From assembly GCA_033807775.1 (NCBI GenBank), contig CM066322.1, positions 17,845,001 to 17,909,000 on the forward strand: a stretch of DNA of 64,000 bases, in the 5' to 3' direction. Shown in pieces: positions 21,972-31,704 of the stretch. The notes beneath the pieces are model-generated. The model had not been told where the DNA came from. It ran no database searches and worked only from the letters and a program-made list of their open reading frames with translations. Position 1 is the stretch's first letter, and the number at the start of each line of letters is the position of its first letter. Both the position numbers and the translations under genes were made by a program. This DNA is from Saussurea involucrata (lineage: Eukaryota > Streptophyta > Magnoliopsida > Asterales > Asteraceae).

Positions 21972-24791
21972 TCAGGTAAACAAATGAGGATATCTATCCC
22001 TCATATTCTCTTCTGACTCTAAAGTTACATTAGTACCTCTATGGTGTTTCCACTGTACTTTCAACATAGCTACCTCTTTACCACTACGTAGCTTTCTAAC
22101 CGATCTTTCTAAAATCGCCTCTGGTTCCTCTACACAACGACTCTTTTCATCTATTCTCACATCTGTGAGTGGAATCACATCCTCTTCTTCGGCCAAACAC
22201 TTCCGAAGATAACATACATGAAAAGTATTATGAACTCCTTCCAACTCGGGTGGAAGATCTAACTTGTAAGTTTGTAACCCTATTCTCTCAACAATGGTGA
22301 AAGGTCCTAGAAAGCGAGGACTCAACTTCCCACGTTTTCCAAACCTTATCACACCTTTCCATGGGGATACCTTGAGCATCACACGCTCCCCAACTTGAAA
22401 TTCCTTTGGTCTCCGCTTCGGATCAGCATAACTTTTCTGTCTATCTTGGGCTGCTTTCATGTGCTGTCGAATCTCTTTTACTTTATCCGCTGTTTGCTGT
22501 ACCAATTCTGGACCAGCAAACTGTTTCTCCCCGGCTTCTAACCAACACACCGGAGTTCTACACTTACGACCATACAACGCTTCGAAGGGTGCTCTCCCGA
22601 TGCTCGAATGATAACTATTGTTATACGCAAATTCTACTAACGGTAGATGCGTATCCCAGTTACCACCAAAATCTAAAACACAACACCTGAGCATATCTTC
22701 CAAAGTTTGAATGGTCCGCTCACTCTGCCCATCAGTCTGTGGATGAAAAGCAGTACTTAAATTAACTTTAGTACCCAATTCTTCTTGCAGTGATCGCCAA
22801 AACCTTGAAGTAAACCGACTATCACGATCTGAGACTATTGACACCGGTATACCATGCCTTGACACCACTTCATCAATATACAACTTTGCTAATTTCTCAA
22901 TTGGTGACGCCTCTTTCATTGCTAGAAAATGAGCACTCTTAGTTAATCTATCCACGATTACCCATATTGTGTCGTTACCTTTTTGCGTCTTGGGTAACTT
23001 CGTCACAAAGTCCATGCTAATCTTCTCCCACTTCCACTCCGGAATTTCCAAGGATTGGAAACTTCCGTACGGTTTCTGATGTTCAGCTTTCACCAACGAA
23101 CATGTTGTACACATTTCTACCTTTCGAGCCACATCTACTTTCATTGCTGGCCACCAATAATGCAATTTCAAATCTCGATACATCTTCGTACTCCCAGGAT
23201 GTATGGAATACTTAGATTTATGAGAATCTTCGAGAATCAACTCTCGATTTCCTCCAATTTTAGGCACCCAAACTCTTCCTTGAAATAATTTAATCCCCCG
23301 GCCATCTTCAGTCAACTGAAGATGTTGCTTACCCATTACTTCCTCTTTCAGATTTTCCTCTTGTAAAGCAATCACTTGTGCTTCTTTGATCTTTTCCATC
23401 AAACTTGACGTTACATCAATTCTAACATTTACCGATTTCAAACACCCACCATACTCCTTTCTACTTAAGGCATCAGCCACGACATTTGCTTTACCAGGAT
23501 GGTAATGCAATTCACAATCGTAATCCTTAAGCAATTCTAACCATCTTCGCTGCCTCATGTTTAATTCCTTCTGATCAAAAACATGTTGCAAACTCTTGTG
23601 ATCAGTAAAAAGAGTACACTTCGTTCCATACAAATAGTGTCGCCACAACTTCAAAGCGAACACCACTGCTGCTAACTCTAAATCATGGGTAGGATAATTC
23701 TTTTCATGCTCTTTAAGCTGTCTTGAGGCATAGGCAATCACTTTGCCCCTTTGCATTAGCACACATCCTAAACCCATCTTTGAAGCATCACTATACACAA
23801 CAAAATCCTCTGTCCCTTCTGGTAGGGCAAGAATAGGTGCTTCACACAGTTTTTGACGTAAAATTCTGAAAGCTGTTTCCTGTTTCTCCGTCCAAACAAA
23901 CTTCTCATTCTTTCTGGTTAACAACGTCAAAACAGATGCAATCTTAGAAAAAACTTTTATGAATCTTCTATAATAACCTGCTAATCCCAGAAAACTTCTT
24001 ATCTCAGATGCACTTCTAGGTGTCTCCCAATTCGTCATCGCTTCAATCTTTGAAGGATCTACTTTAACTCCTTCAGAAGTAATTACATGACCTAGAAACT
24101 GCACTTCCTTCAACCAAAATTCACACTTTGAAAACTTCGCGTATAACTTCTCTTTTCTTAAAACTCCTAGGACTTCACGAAGATGCTGCCCATGATCTTC
24201 TTCAGTCTTTGAATAAATAAGTATGTCATCAATAAACACGATGACAAACTTATCTAAAAAGGGTCGACACACTATGTTCATCAAATCCATAAATATCGCA
24301 GGAGCATTTGTCAACCCAAATGGCATTACAAGGAACTCATAATGTCCATATCTTGTTCTAAACGTTGTTTTTGAAACGTCTTCATCTCTTACTCGCACTT
24401 GATGGTATCCAGATCTTAAATCTATCTTTGAAAAGCATCCCGCACCTTGGAGTTGATCAAATAAATCATCAATCCTCGGAAGCGGATACTTGTTCTTAAT
24501 AGTTACTTTATTCAACTCTTGGTAATCAATACACATTCTCATGGTACCATCTTTCTTCTTGACAAATAAAACTGGAGCTCCCCACGGTGAAGAACTCGGT
24601 CTTACGAAACCCTTATCTAATAACTCCTGAAGCTGAGTCATCATCTCTTTCATCTCAGCAGGTGCTAAACGATAAGGTGCTCGTGCAATCGGTGCCGATC
24701 CAAGAATAATATCGATACGAAACTCCACCTGTCTTTCAACTGGCAAACCTGGAAGGTCATCCGGGAATACATCCGGAAACTCACGCACCAC
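21972..24791 (-). CDS. Gypsy pol: reverse transcriptase, RNase H, integrase
   Basis: One uninterrupted frame of 939 codons. Reverse transcriptase spans roughly residues 60-230, with the catalytic FIDD at 186-189 and the conserved SGYHQVRV strand at about 127. RNase H is at about 330-440 (YSDASKMGLG, then FTDHKSLQH). The integrase zinc finger has His524/His531 and Cys561/Cys564, and the catalytic triad is D594, D655 and E691. The tail (about 880-937) resembles a chromodomain, but its usual aromatic positions are altered (NVTLES where TWE is common), so target recognition may be impaired. The natural protein is the downstream part of a gag-pol polyprotein. The methionine used here is only the first in the open frame; the frame is entered by a shift near 24808-24813. 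Confidence 0.92.
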   Translation of the reverse strand: MVREFPDVFPDDLPGLPVERQVEFRIDIILGSAPIARAPYRLAPAEMKEMMTQLQELLDKGFVRPSSSPWGAPVLFVKKKDGTMRMCIDYQELNKVTIKNKYPLPRIDDLFDQLQGAGCFSKIDLRSGYHQVRVRDEDVSKTTFRTRYGHYEFLVMPFGLTNAPAIFMDLMNIVCRPFLDKFVIVFIDDILIYSKTEEDHGQHLREVLGVLRKEKLYAKFSKCEFWLKEVQFLGHVITSEGVKVDPSKIEAMTNWETPRSASEIRSFLGLAGYYRRFIKVFSKIASVLTLLTRKNEKFVWTEKQETAFRILRQKLCEAPILALPEGTEDFVVYSDASKMGLGCVLMQRGKVIAYASRQLKEHEKNYPTHDLELAAVVFALKLWRHYLYGTKCTLFTDHKSLQHVFDQKELNMRQRRWLELLKDYDCELHYHPGKANVVADALSRKEYGGCLKSVNVRIDVTSSLMEKIKEAQVIALQEENLKEEVMGKQHLQLTEDGRGIKLFQGRVWVPKIGGNRELILEDSHKSKYSIHPGSTKMYRDLKLHYWWPAMKVDVARKVEMCTTCSLVKAEHQKPYGSFQSLEIPEWKWEKISMDFVTKLPKTQKGNDTIWVIVDRLTKSAHFLAMKEASPIEKLAKLYIDEVVSRHGIPVSIVSDRDSRFTSRFWRSLQEELGTKVNLSTAFHPQTDGQSERTIQTLEDMLRCCVLDFGGNWDTHLPLVEFAYNNSYHSSIGRAPFEALYGRKCRTPVCWLEAGEKQFAGPELVQQTADKVKEIRQHMKAAQDRQKSYADPKRRPKEFQVGERVMLKVSPWKGVIRFGKRGKLSPRFLGPFTIVERIGLQTYKLDLPPELEGVHNTFHVCYLRKCLAEEEDVIPLTDVRIDEKSRCVEEPEAILERSVRKLRSGKEVAMLKVQWKHHRGTNVTLESEENMRDRYPHLFT

Positions 24792-26643
24792 GTTGAGATC
24801 TTGAATATTTTTTCTTTTCTAACTTTGTATCAATAACATAGGCTAGATAAGACCAACACCCTTTCGATAAACATTTCCGTGCCTTCATCACTGAAATCAA
24901 CGGAATTTCTCCTTCCTGTTTTCCCCCGAACACAAATACACTATCTTTCTCGCCCATTGGAATTCGAATCAGCTTCTTTGCACACATAATTTCTGCCTGG
25001 TTGTTGCTCAACCAGTCCATTCCTACCACAATATCAAAACTCCCAATTTCCATTAACAACAAGTTAATCGGAAATTCTGTTCCCTCTATCATAATCTTAC
25101 AATCGGCCAGGCTCTCCTTAACCAAAGTCTGAACTCCATTAGCTATTTCGACTACTAAGGCATCTCCTAGAGTAGTAACAGGCATAGCTAGTTTATGTTG
25201 AAACATCTTGGATACAAAAGAGAAATTTGTGCCACTATCAAACAACACACGTGCAGGAATAGAGTTTATAAGAAATGTACCCGAGACCACGTCCTTTGAC
25301 CCCTTCGCTTCATCAGCAGTCATTTGGAATGCACGACCGGTTGGTTTGGGAATATCCAGTTTTCTCCCCTGATTTCCTCCTCTTTTCAACTTCGGACAAT
25401 CTTTTCGAAAATGTCCCGGTTGCTGACATTCAAAACAAACCGACCCAGGCACTGTACAACTCGACGCCATATGTCCCATCTTCCCACACTTGAAACATTG
25501 ATTTCCAACCACACGGCATTGGCCAAAATGTTTACTTCTGCACTTTGCACACCAACTCGGTTCCCTACGAGAATCATTACGAATGTTCTTTCCGAATAAT
25601 CTCAATTTCGGAGAAGGTTCGGAACGACCCTCCCACTTTCTCTTTTCTCCAACCTGCGCTTTCTCCTCCTTATCTTTCACATACATTTCTTCTATGATCT
25701 TAGTTTCCTCAATTGTCTCCCTCAAAGTAGCAGATTTTGAACTACGAACTCTTGTCATCATATCTGCTGGTAGACCTTTCAAGTAATACTTAATCTTTTC
25801 TTTCTCTGTTGAAGCCACGTGCCCCACAAGATTTAGCTTCTCCATAAAGACCTCGGTATATTTCCTCACCGACATATTACCCTTCTTAATATTCCGAAAC
25901 TCTTCTTCAATTCGGTCCATCTCGTGCTCGTTACAATATTCTTCTAAAATCTTTGCTTTAAACTGACTCCAAGTTACGGAATTCAAAGTTGCTTCCGTCA
26001 CAGTTGATGACAACACATTCCACCACTGTAACGCTTTTCCACGTAACATTTGCGACCCAAATCTCACCTTAGATCTCTCATCTGTACATTCACAGGCACG
26101 GAAAACCTGTTCGATTTCTCTTATCCAGTTCATACAAACCACAGGATTATCATCTCCCTTGAATTCTGGTGGTTTACAACTTAGAAACGTCTTGTAGGAA
26201 CAGTTTCTGTCAACCCTCCTATCTGTCTCCACTCATGGATTTACAGTCGGATTGATCACATTAGTATCGGCCACTGTTCTCCTTGGCTCCACATTTCGAT
26301 CATTAATCAATTTCGTAAACATCTCTGCCTGTCTCCCCATTACAGTATTCATCATCTCTGATTGCCTCTCCATTGAAGCATTCATCAGCCGAGTCACATT
26401 ATCCATTATTCGTCCCTCCATACCTGAATCTGACGACGTTTGATCAATATTACTAGTACCTCCTGGATGTACTCGACTTCGCATTCCTCCCAAGGAAAGA
26501 AAATCTGATGGCGTATCAGGAACTCCGCCCACTCCAGTTTGTCTCTCTCCAGCATCGTCTAACCAATTCCTATTCATCGAAGAATTTGGAGACCTCGGGG
26601 GCGTATTCACCATCGTTCTGATGGAGCATAAAAGAATACTCAT
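24781..26643 (-). pseudogene. Gypsy gag and protease, with one stop and a frameshift
   Basis: The gag frame starts in the leader; the likely initiator reads MVNTPPRSPN (about 26613). An in-frame TGA at 26233-26235 interrupts it, and the same frame then continues to 24781. The capsid region is followed by two CCHC zinc knuckles (CFKCGKMGHMASSC and CFECQQPGHFRKDC; residues 246-259 and 266-279 counted from the codon after the stop) and an aspartic protease with FDSG at 331-334. The final codons after DTKLEKK are out of frame: an A6 run (T6 at 24808-24813 on the plus strand) appears to have one base too many for gag to run into pol. Confidence 0.88.
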
Positions 26644-26949
26644 CAGTTAATGGTTCATACAACTAAACATACAATACATACTTTACCACTAATCAGTCAC
26701 TGTAACAATTCAGAAACAAGTATGCTTGTGTAATAATATATTCATAATAACAGTAGCTAATTGAAATTGCGAACATATCATACATGAGAATTCTCATTAC
26801 CATTGTTACAGTACCAAATTCGCGTATTTCTGTCGACTCTGAAACTACCCAATCTTAGTACTTCTACCCAAAACTCACAGATCATAACTTAACTCATCTC
26901 AGCTTAAGTCTAGATATCTCAAATTCATACCTAGTTCACTTAAACTAAA
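26644..26949 (-). other. Untranslated leader of the gypsy element
   Basis: About 300 bp between the primer site and gag, with no open frame. It aligns well by eye to the leader of the non-autonomous LTR element at 44548-44860, for example GACTTAAGCTGAGATGAGTT and CTACTGTTATTATGAATATA in both. Confidence 0.8.
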
Positions 26950-26961
26950 GCTCTGATACCA
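26950..26961 (-). other. Primer-binding site, initiator tRNA-Met type
   Basis: The minus strand reads TGGTATCAGAGC three bases after the 5' LTR, matching the 3' end of plant initiator methionine tRNA. Confidence 0.9.
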
Positions 26962-26964
26962 TAC

Positions 26965-29160
26965 TGAAACACCCTAAAAACAGGGTCAATTTAAACCTTG
27001 AAATTTATCACAAGTTATGATCAAAACTTTCAAACTTATATAACCTGAGGATCAAATGTAAGGTTTCTATATACAAACGTCATTACTTAAATAACTTATT
27101 AATCTAATCATAACATAACAATCAGATTAATCCAGTTATCTAAACAACCGTCCCAAAAGCATCAAAAATCTCTAGATCCTCCAGTATCTCTAAGTCTGAA
27201 TCTTTCCAAAAGTTCTCGTCTCTCATTCCCGCTATTTCCCGGAGCTTGTACCTGGTAAGAAGATTCAACTTGAAACATTAGGCTTTCGCCTAGTGAGGAT
27301 ACTCAAATCAAAATAAAATTTAATAATTAAAACATGAACAGATAACTCAAACCTGTTCTCACCCATCTTACCGTACGACAACTCCTTTTCAAATCGGGGA
27401 ATCTACCCCACTCCCAATTTCTTACGACTAACTCATTTAATCGCAACAACAATATAAGCGTTAACTCTGAATCGTTCCAGATTCATAATCAATAATCACA
27501 CACAAGAAATTACAAGTCAAAACCTGCCTATTTCTTAATTAGGAAGTAGAGATTACAAATTACTTTATGCCTATCTCTAGTCTTCCTCTCATCACAGGGA
27601 AATCTCCGATCTTCCCAAATCGAAATGGGAATCATTAAGCACAACTGCTTATTCCACATTCCACCTCAGAATCAATGGTCCCCATGGGATTATAATATCG
27701 CGATACTCAAATCGAGACTCATGGTTCAAGGTTCACCCAATTACTAAAATTACATCCCTTCGGCCTATGGCGAGTAATCGGTTCCCATCATACCGTACCC
27801 AAGTGCCCTCGGTGACCGGATGCCTATTTTAGTAAAAGCACATAATCACATAATATAATATATGTAATAATCGATACTACTATATGCGTCCAGCATATAG
27901 TATATCATTTCTCCGAACATATTCTATATATATATATAATATATCAAGAATATAATTATCTCTTCATTTCAATCTCTTAATTATCTCCTCTTTAACTTAG
28001 CATAGAAGTTAATATCTCAATCAAGCTTCAAATCATATTTAGAGTTCATAACCACATATTAATTTCATGTAGTAGATAATCAAACTTAGCATGCAAGATT
28101 AATAATAAATATTAGTTCACCAATTTCGTACATAACTCATCTTGGAACTTTAACATGGTAACCAACATAACATATCTTTTAATCGCCCTCTTGGCTTATC
28201 TCTAATTTAATCAAATCCACATAATACATATTCATGCATACATATAAAGCATCTAATTCAAGATTAATTACTGAATTTTAAAGAGAGTTGAATAAACTCA
28301 CCTGATGCGTTATTACTCCTTTTAATCCTCTTTAACACGTAAGGGCTTCTTTCTTCACTACCACAGCTTACTGTATTATTCAATTACATATACTGATATT
28401 AATCATCAAAACAGAACCCTCTACAACTGAAAATCCTTAATCTCTTAAAATTACATCCCAAGTCGCAATGAACTGAAGTCGCAATCACCTATTGCGATTT
28501 CACTTCCAAATCGCAACCAACTAAAGTCGCAGTCCTCTATTGCGATCCCAAAACCAAATCGCAGTCAACGGTTGCGATTTCATCCTCAAATCGCAACTCA
28601 CCATTGCGATTTCACCCCAAGTCGCAGTGAACTGTTGCGACTACAGTACCAAGTCGCAACTGCCCATTGCGATTTCGACCCAAGTCGCAACCAACTGTTG
28701 CGATTCCAAATCCAAGTCGCAATGGTCTGCTGCGACTCCAACTCTAAGTCGTAATAGCCTATTGCGACAATCATGAATGTCGCAACTCAAGGTTGCGACT
28801 TCGATGATATTCATCCAAGTCTCAGTCCACTAAAAACATCTAAAACCCAGATTTTTTTATACTTTTAATCCATGTTTGTTTATGCCAATTTGCAGATATG
28901 TTTTATACCCTTACCTTAACATATCCCAAAACTCAAATTCTCATTATTATCATAATCACCAAAACCCAACTTAAAACTCCCAAGAAAGCTTTTAACTAAA
29001 AAGATAAAGGAATTAATGATGTTTACCTTGTTTGATTCTTGCTTTCCAATTGAAAAGGAAACTGATTTCTTCTTTTCTTTCCCAATTCTTTCCCTATCTC
29101 GGTTCTCTTTCTTTTCTTAAAACCGAAAACACACACTCTAGAGACAAAGTCTCTCACTCA
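26965..29160 (-). repeat. 5' LTR (copy C) of the gypsy element, truncated
   Basis: Identical to copy B apart from about ten substitutions and small (AT)n differences, but it stops at 29160. Copy B continues for about 216 bp more at the equivalent place (21714-21929). The lost part is the LTR's own 5' end. A MITE-like sequence follows the break. Confidence 0.9.
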
Positions 29161-29180
29161 AAAAGTAGCTGATGAAAAAG

Positions 29181-29418
29181 TCATGTTTGGCAAAAAGTAG
29201 CTTATAAGCATTTAAATGACCAAAAATAACATATTAAAAAAATAGTTAATAAATAATAATTAATATTAATGAGAGCATAATTAGAATATTTATAAAAAAC
29301 TACTCATAAGTTACTCCAAATAGCTTTTCAAAAAGCTAGTTTATGTTTATCCAAACATGTACCCAAAACAAGCTAGCAGCTAACTTATAAGCTAGTTTTT
29401 TTTTGCCAAACAATGCCT
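29181..29418. mobile_element. MITE-like foldback element
   Basis: ATGTTTGGCAAAAAGTAGCT at the left is complementary to the right-end text TTTTTTTTGCCAAACAATGC (imperfect). Inner blocks GCTTATAAG and CTTATAAGC extend the pairing. It lies between the broken LTR C and the PIF element. No target duplication was resolved. Confidence 0.55.
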
Positions 29419-29435
29419 AACAATGTTAACTATAA

Positions 29436-31350
29436 GGCCATCAGTAGCGGGCTTCGGGATGGGCTACGGCTCGGGATGGGCATGCGGGGCGGGATGGTTT
29501 TCGGGGATGGGATCCCGATCCATCCCGAGGGTTTTTTTTTAAAATTTTTTTTTAATTAATTTTTTTAAAAAATAACCGTTGAACGGCTCTTTCTTAAAAA
29601 AAAAATTCTCAATTTAATCCCACTATATATTTAACCCTCAACCTCTTATTTCTCACACCTCTCAACCTCTTATTTCTCACACCTCTCAACCTCTTATTCT
29701 CTCAACCTCTTATTTCTCACACCTTTCAAACTCTCTCAAATTCTCTCAACCTCTATATATTAAACAATATGGATTCGCCACAACCCGGTTCACCAACCGC
29801 ATCATCATCATCCGTAGACACCGACGAGTTGTTGAATCTACAAAGGGAAATTTTTCGACATACTGCACAATCGCTGTATGGTAGCACCGCCTCATCGTCA
29901 ACAAGAGAGAGGGCCGCAAACATTGAAAGAGGTCGAGTAACTGCAAACGAGCGGCTTATGCGGGACTACTTTGGCGTCAACCCGATTTATACACCGGATA
30001 TGTTTAGGCGGTGGTTCAGGATGAGCAGACAACTATTCGAACGAATAGTTGAAGATTTAGAAGTAGGGTATCCGTATTTTAGACTTCAGTTTGACGGGTT
30101 AGGCAAACAAGGTTTTTCTCCGATACAAAAGTGTACTTCCGCTATTCGGCAATTGGCGTATGGAGTAGCTGCTGACGCACTTGACGAGTACATCCGTATG
30201 GGAGAGAAAACGTCACGAGATTGTCTGTACAAATTCTGCACAGGTATTATTGAACTGTATGGTCAAAAATATTTACGCAAGCCTACTTTTATTGATATTC
30301 AGAAGTTGTACGCCGCACATGAAGCTAAACACGGATTTCCCGGCATGCTCGACAGCATAGACTGTACTCATTGGGCGTGGGCAAATTGTCCGAATGCATG
30401 GCGAGGTCAATTCATGAGAGGTGATCATGAGCACCCGACAATCATGCTAGAAGCAGTGGCCTCTCAAGATCTATGGATCTGGCACGCATTCTTTGGTGTT
30501 GCCGGTTCCAACAACGACATCAATGTTCTCAATCAGTCGCCCATCTTCAACGATGTATATGATGGAAAAGCACCCGAGTGCCCTTTTGAGGTGAATGGAG
30601 CCACCTACAAGCACGGATATTATCTAACGGATGGGATATATCCGGAATGGGCTACTTTCGTAAAATCATTTACGTGCCCAGAAGACCTTAAACGACAAAA
30701 GTTCAAGTCCGCGCAAGAATCCGCACGTAAAGATGTTGAACGAGCTTTTGGCGTGCTTAAACAACGTTGGCATATACTTCATAACCCGGCACGCGGATGG
30801 GAACCGACAATATTGAGAAACATTATGTACGCTTGTGTCATATTACACAATATGATACTCGAAGACGAAAACCATGCTATTTGTGGTGACGTGGAAAACG
30901 ACTTTTTCACGAATGATATCGAAAGCCAAATCAGTGAGACACAACGCGCGGCAAATGTTCGAGAAGTCATAAACCGGGACACTCATAATAACCTTCGGTC
31001 GGATTTGGTCGAACATATTTGGCGTATCCAAGTTCCCAACAATGACGACGAGTAGATTTTTAAATTTATTTTGTAATTTTTAATTTTTTAATGAATGATA
31101 TGAATTTTTATTTTTATTATTTATCTTATTTTTATTTATTAAAAAATATATAAATATTTTTATTTTGTTAAATAATTAAATGTATAAATAAAAGAATTAA
31201 AATAAATGAGGTGGCAAAAGGGTTTGAGGGAATGGGGTACGGGTGTTTAGGGATCGTGAGGGATGGAGTGAGGGATGGAAGAAAAGCTGATGTGGCGCTG
31301 ATGTGGAGTGGAATCTTTGAAAGATAGAAGGGATGGGGTACTGAAGGCCT
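29436..31350 (+). mobile_element. PIF/Harbinger element 1 with intact transposase
   Basis: The termini GGCCATCAGTA and (complement) GGCCTTCAGTA are flanked by TAA on both sides (29433-29435, 31351-31353). Length is 1915 bp. It holds one long ORF (29769-31055) but no second ORF for the Myb-like partner protein that PIF/Harbinger elements usually need. The subterminal DNA is rich in CGGGATGGG. Its 3' end is 354 bp from the start codon of the prenyltransferase gene. Confidence 0.9.
29769..31055 (+). CDS. PIF/Harbinger transposase (HARBI1-like nuclease)
   Basis: 428 residues without interruption, a normal length for the family. The N-terminal about 100 residues are Ser-rich and basic, with a helical DNA-binding-like region (PDMFRRWFRMSRQLFERIVE). 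The DDE nuclease core has its acidic residues in the family's usual contexts: D198 in DSIDCTHWAW, D250 in GSNNDINVL and E324 in DVERAFGVLKQRW. The ATG at 29769 begins MDSPQPGSP, shared with the second copy, which supports this start. In plants such proteins act with a Myb-like partner to bind the element's termini and cut at TWA targets. All visible motifs are intact, so the protein could be active if a partner is supplied from elsewhere. Confidence 0.93.
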   Translation: MDSPQPGSPTASSSSVDTDELLNLQREIFRHTAQSLYGSTASSSTRERAANIERGRVTANERLMRDYFGVNPIYTPDMFRRWFRMSRQLFERIVEDLEVGYPYFRLQFDGLGKQGFSPIQKCTSAIRQLAYGVAADALDEYIRMGEKTSRDCLYKFCTGIIELYGQKYLRKPTFIDIQKLYAAHEAKHGFPGMLDSIDCTHWAWANCPNAWRGQFMRGDHEHPTIMLEAVASQDLWIWHAFFGVAGSNNDINVLNQSPIFNDVYDGKAPECPFEVNGATYKHGYYLTDGIYPEWATFVKSFTCPEDLKRQKFKSAQESARKDVERAFGVLKQRWHILHNPARGWEPTILRNIMYACVILHNMILEDENHAICGDVENDFFTNDIESQISETQRAANVREVINRDTHNNLRSDLVEHIWRIQVPNNDDE

Positions 31351-31704
31351 AAGAACGTTCTATATCATGAGATTAAAAAGTTATGGATAACTGAAAACAT
31401 AAAAAATAAAATAATAATAGTAAACAAAAATCAGGGTTTTTATTCCCAAGCACTTGAGTTGTAATTTACATGTTTTTGTAGAAACCCCGATGAAAAAACA
31501 GAAACATGGATTCTCTTGCCTTTTTTAAGAAAGAAAAACATTAATTGTAACGTTTAATGAAGGATATCAAACGTCGCTCAGTTTGTAAAACTAGTACAAC
31601 TTCGGTGTTCATTCTGCCAAACTACAATAAACATCACGCACCGACACCGTTTACAAGCAAACGCAATCCTAAGTTCAATCGTCGGTTCCAAGAAGCTTGC
31701 AGTA

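Larger units (their letters stand above)
19514..29160 (-). mobile_element. Ty3/gypsy LTR retrotransposon (chromovirus, Tekay/Del-like)
   Basis: Minus-strand order is 5' LTR (29160-26965, missing about 216 bp at its start), primer site, gag-protease, reverse transcriptase/RNase H/integrase, polypurine tract, and 3' LTR (21929-19514). The two LTRs differ by about ten substitutions by eye, so the insertion is young. The coding region carries one in-frame stop in gag and a +1 shift between protease and reverse transcriptase. The integrase tail ends in a chromodomain-like segment finishing RYPHLFT, which suggests the Tekay/Del lineage. The truncated 5' LTR prevents checking a target duplication (the base run next to the 3' LTR is TTTCA). 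Confidence 0.92.
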
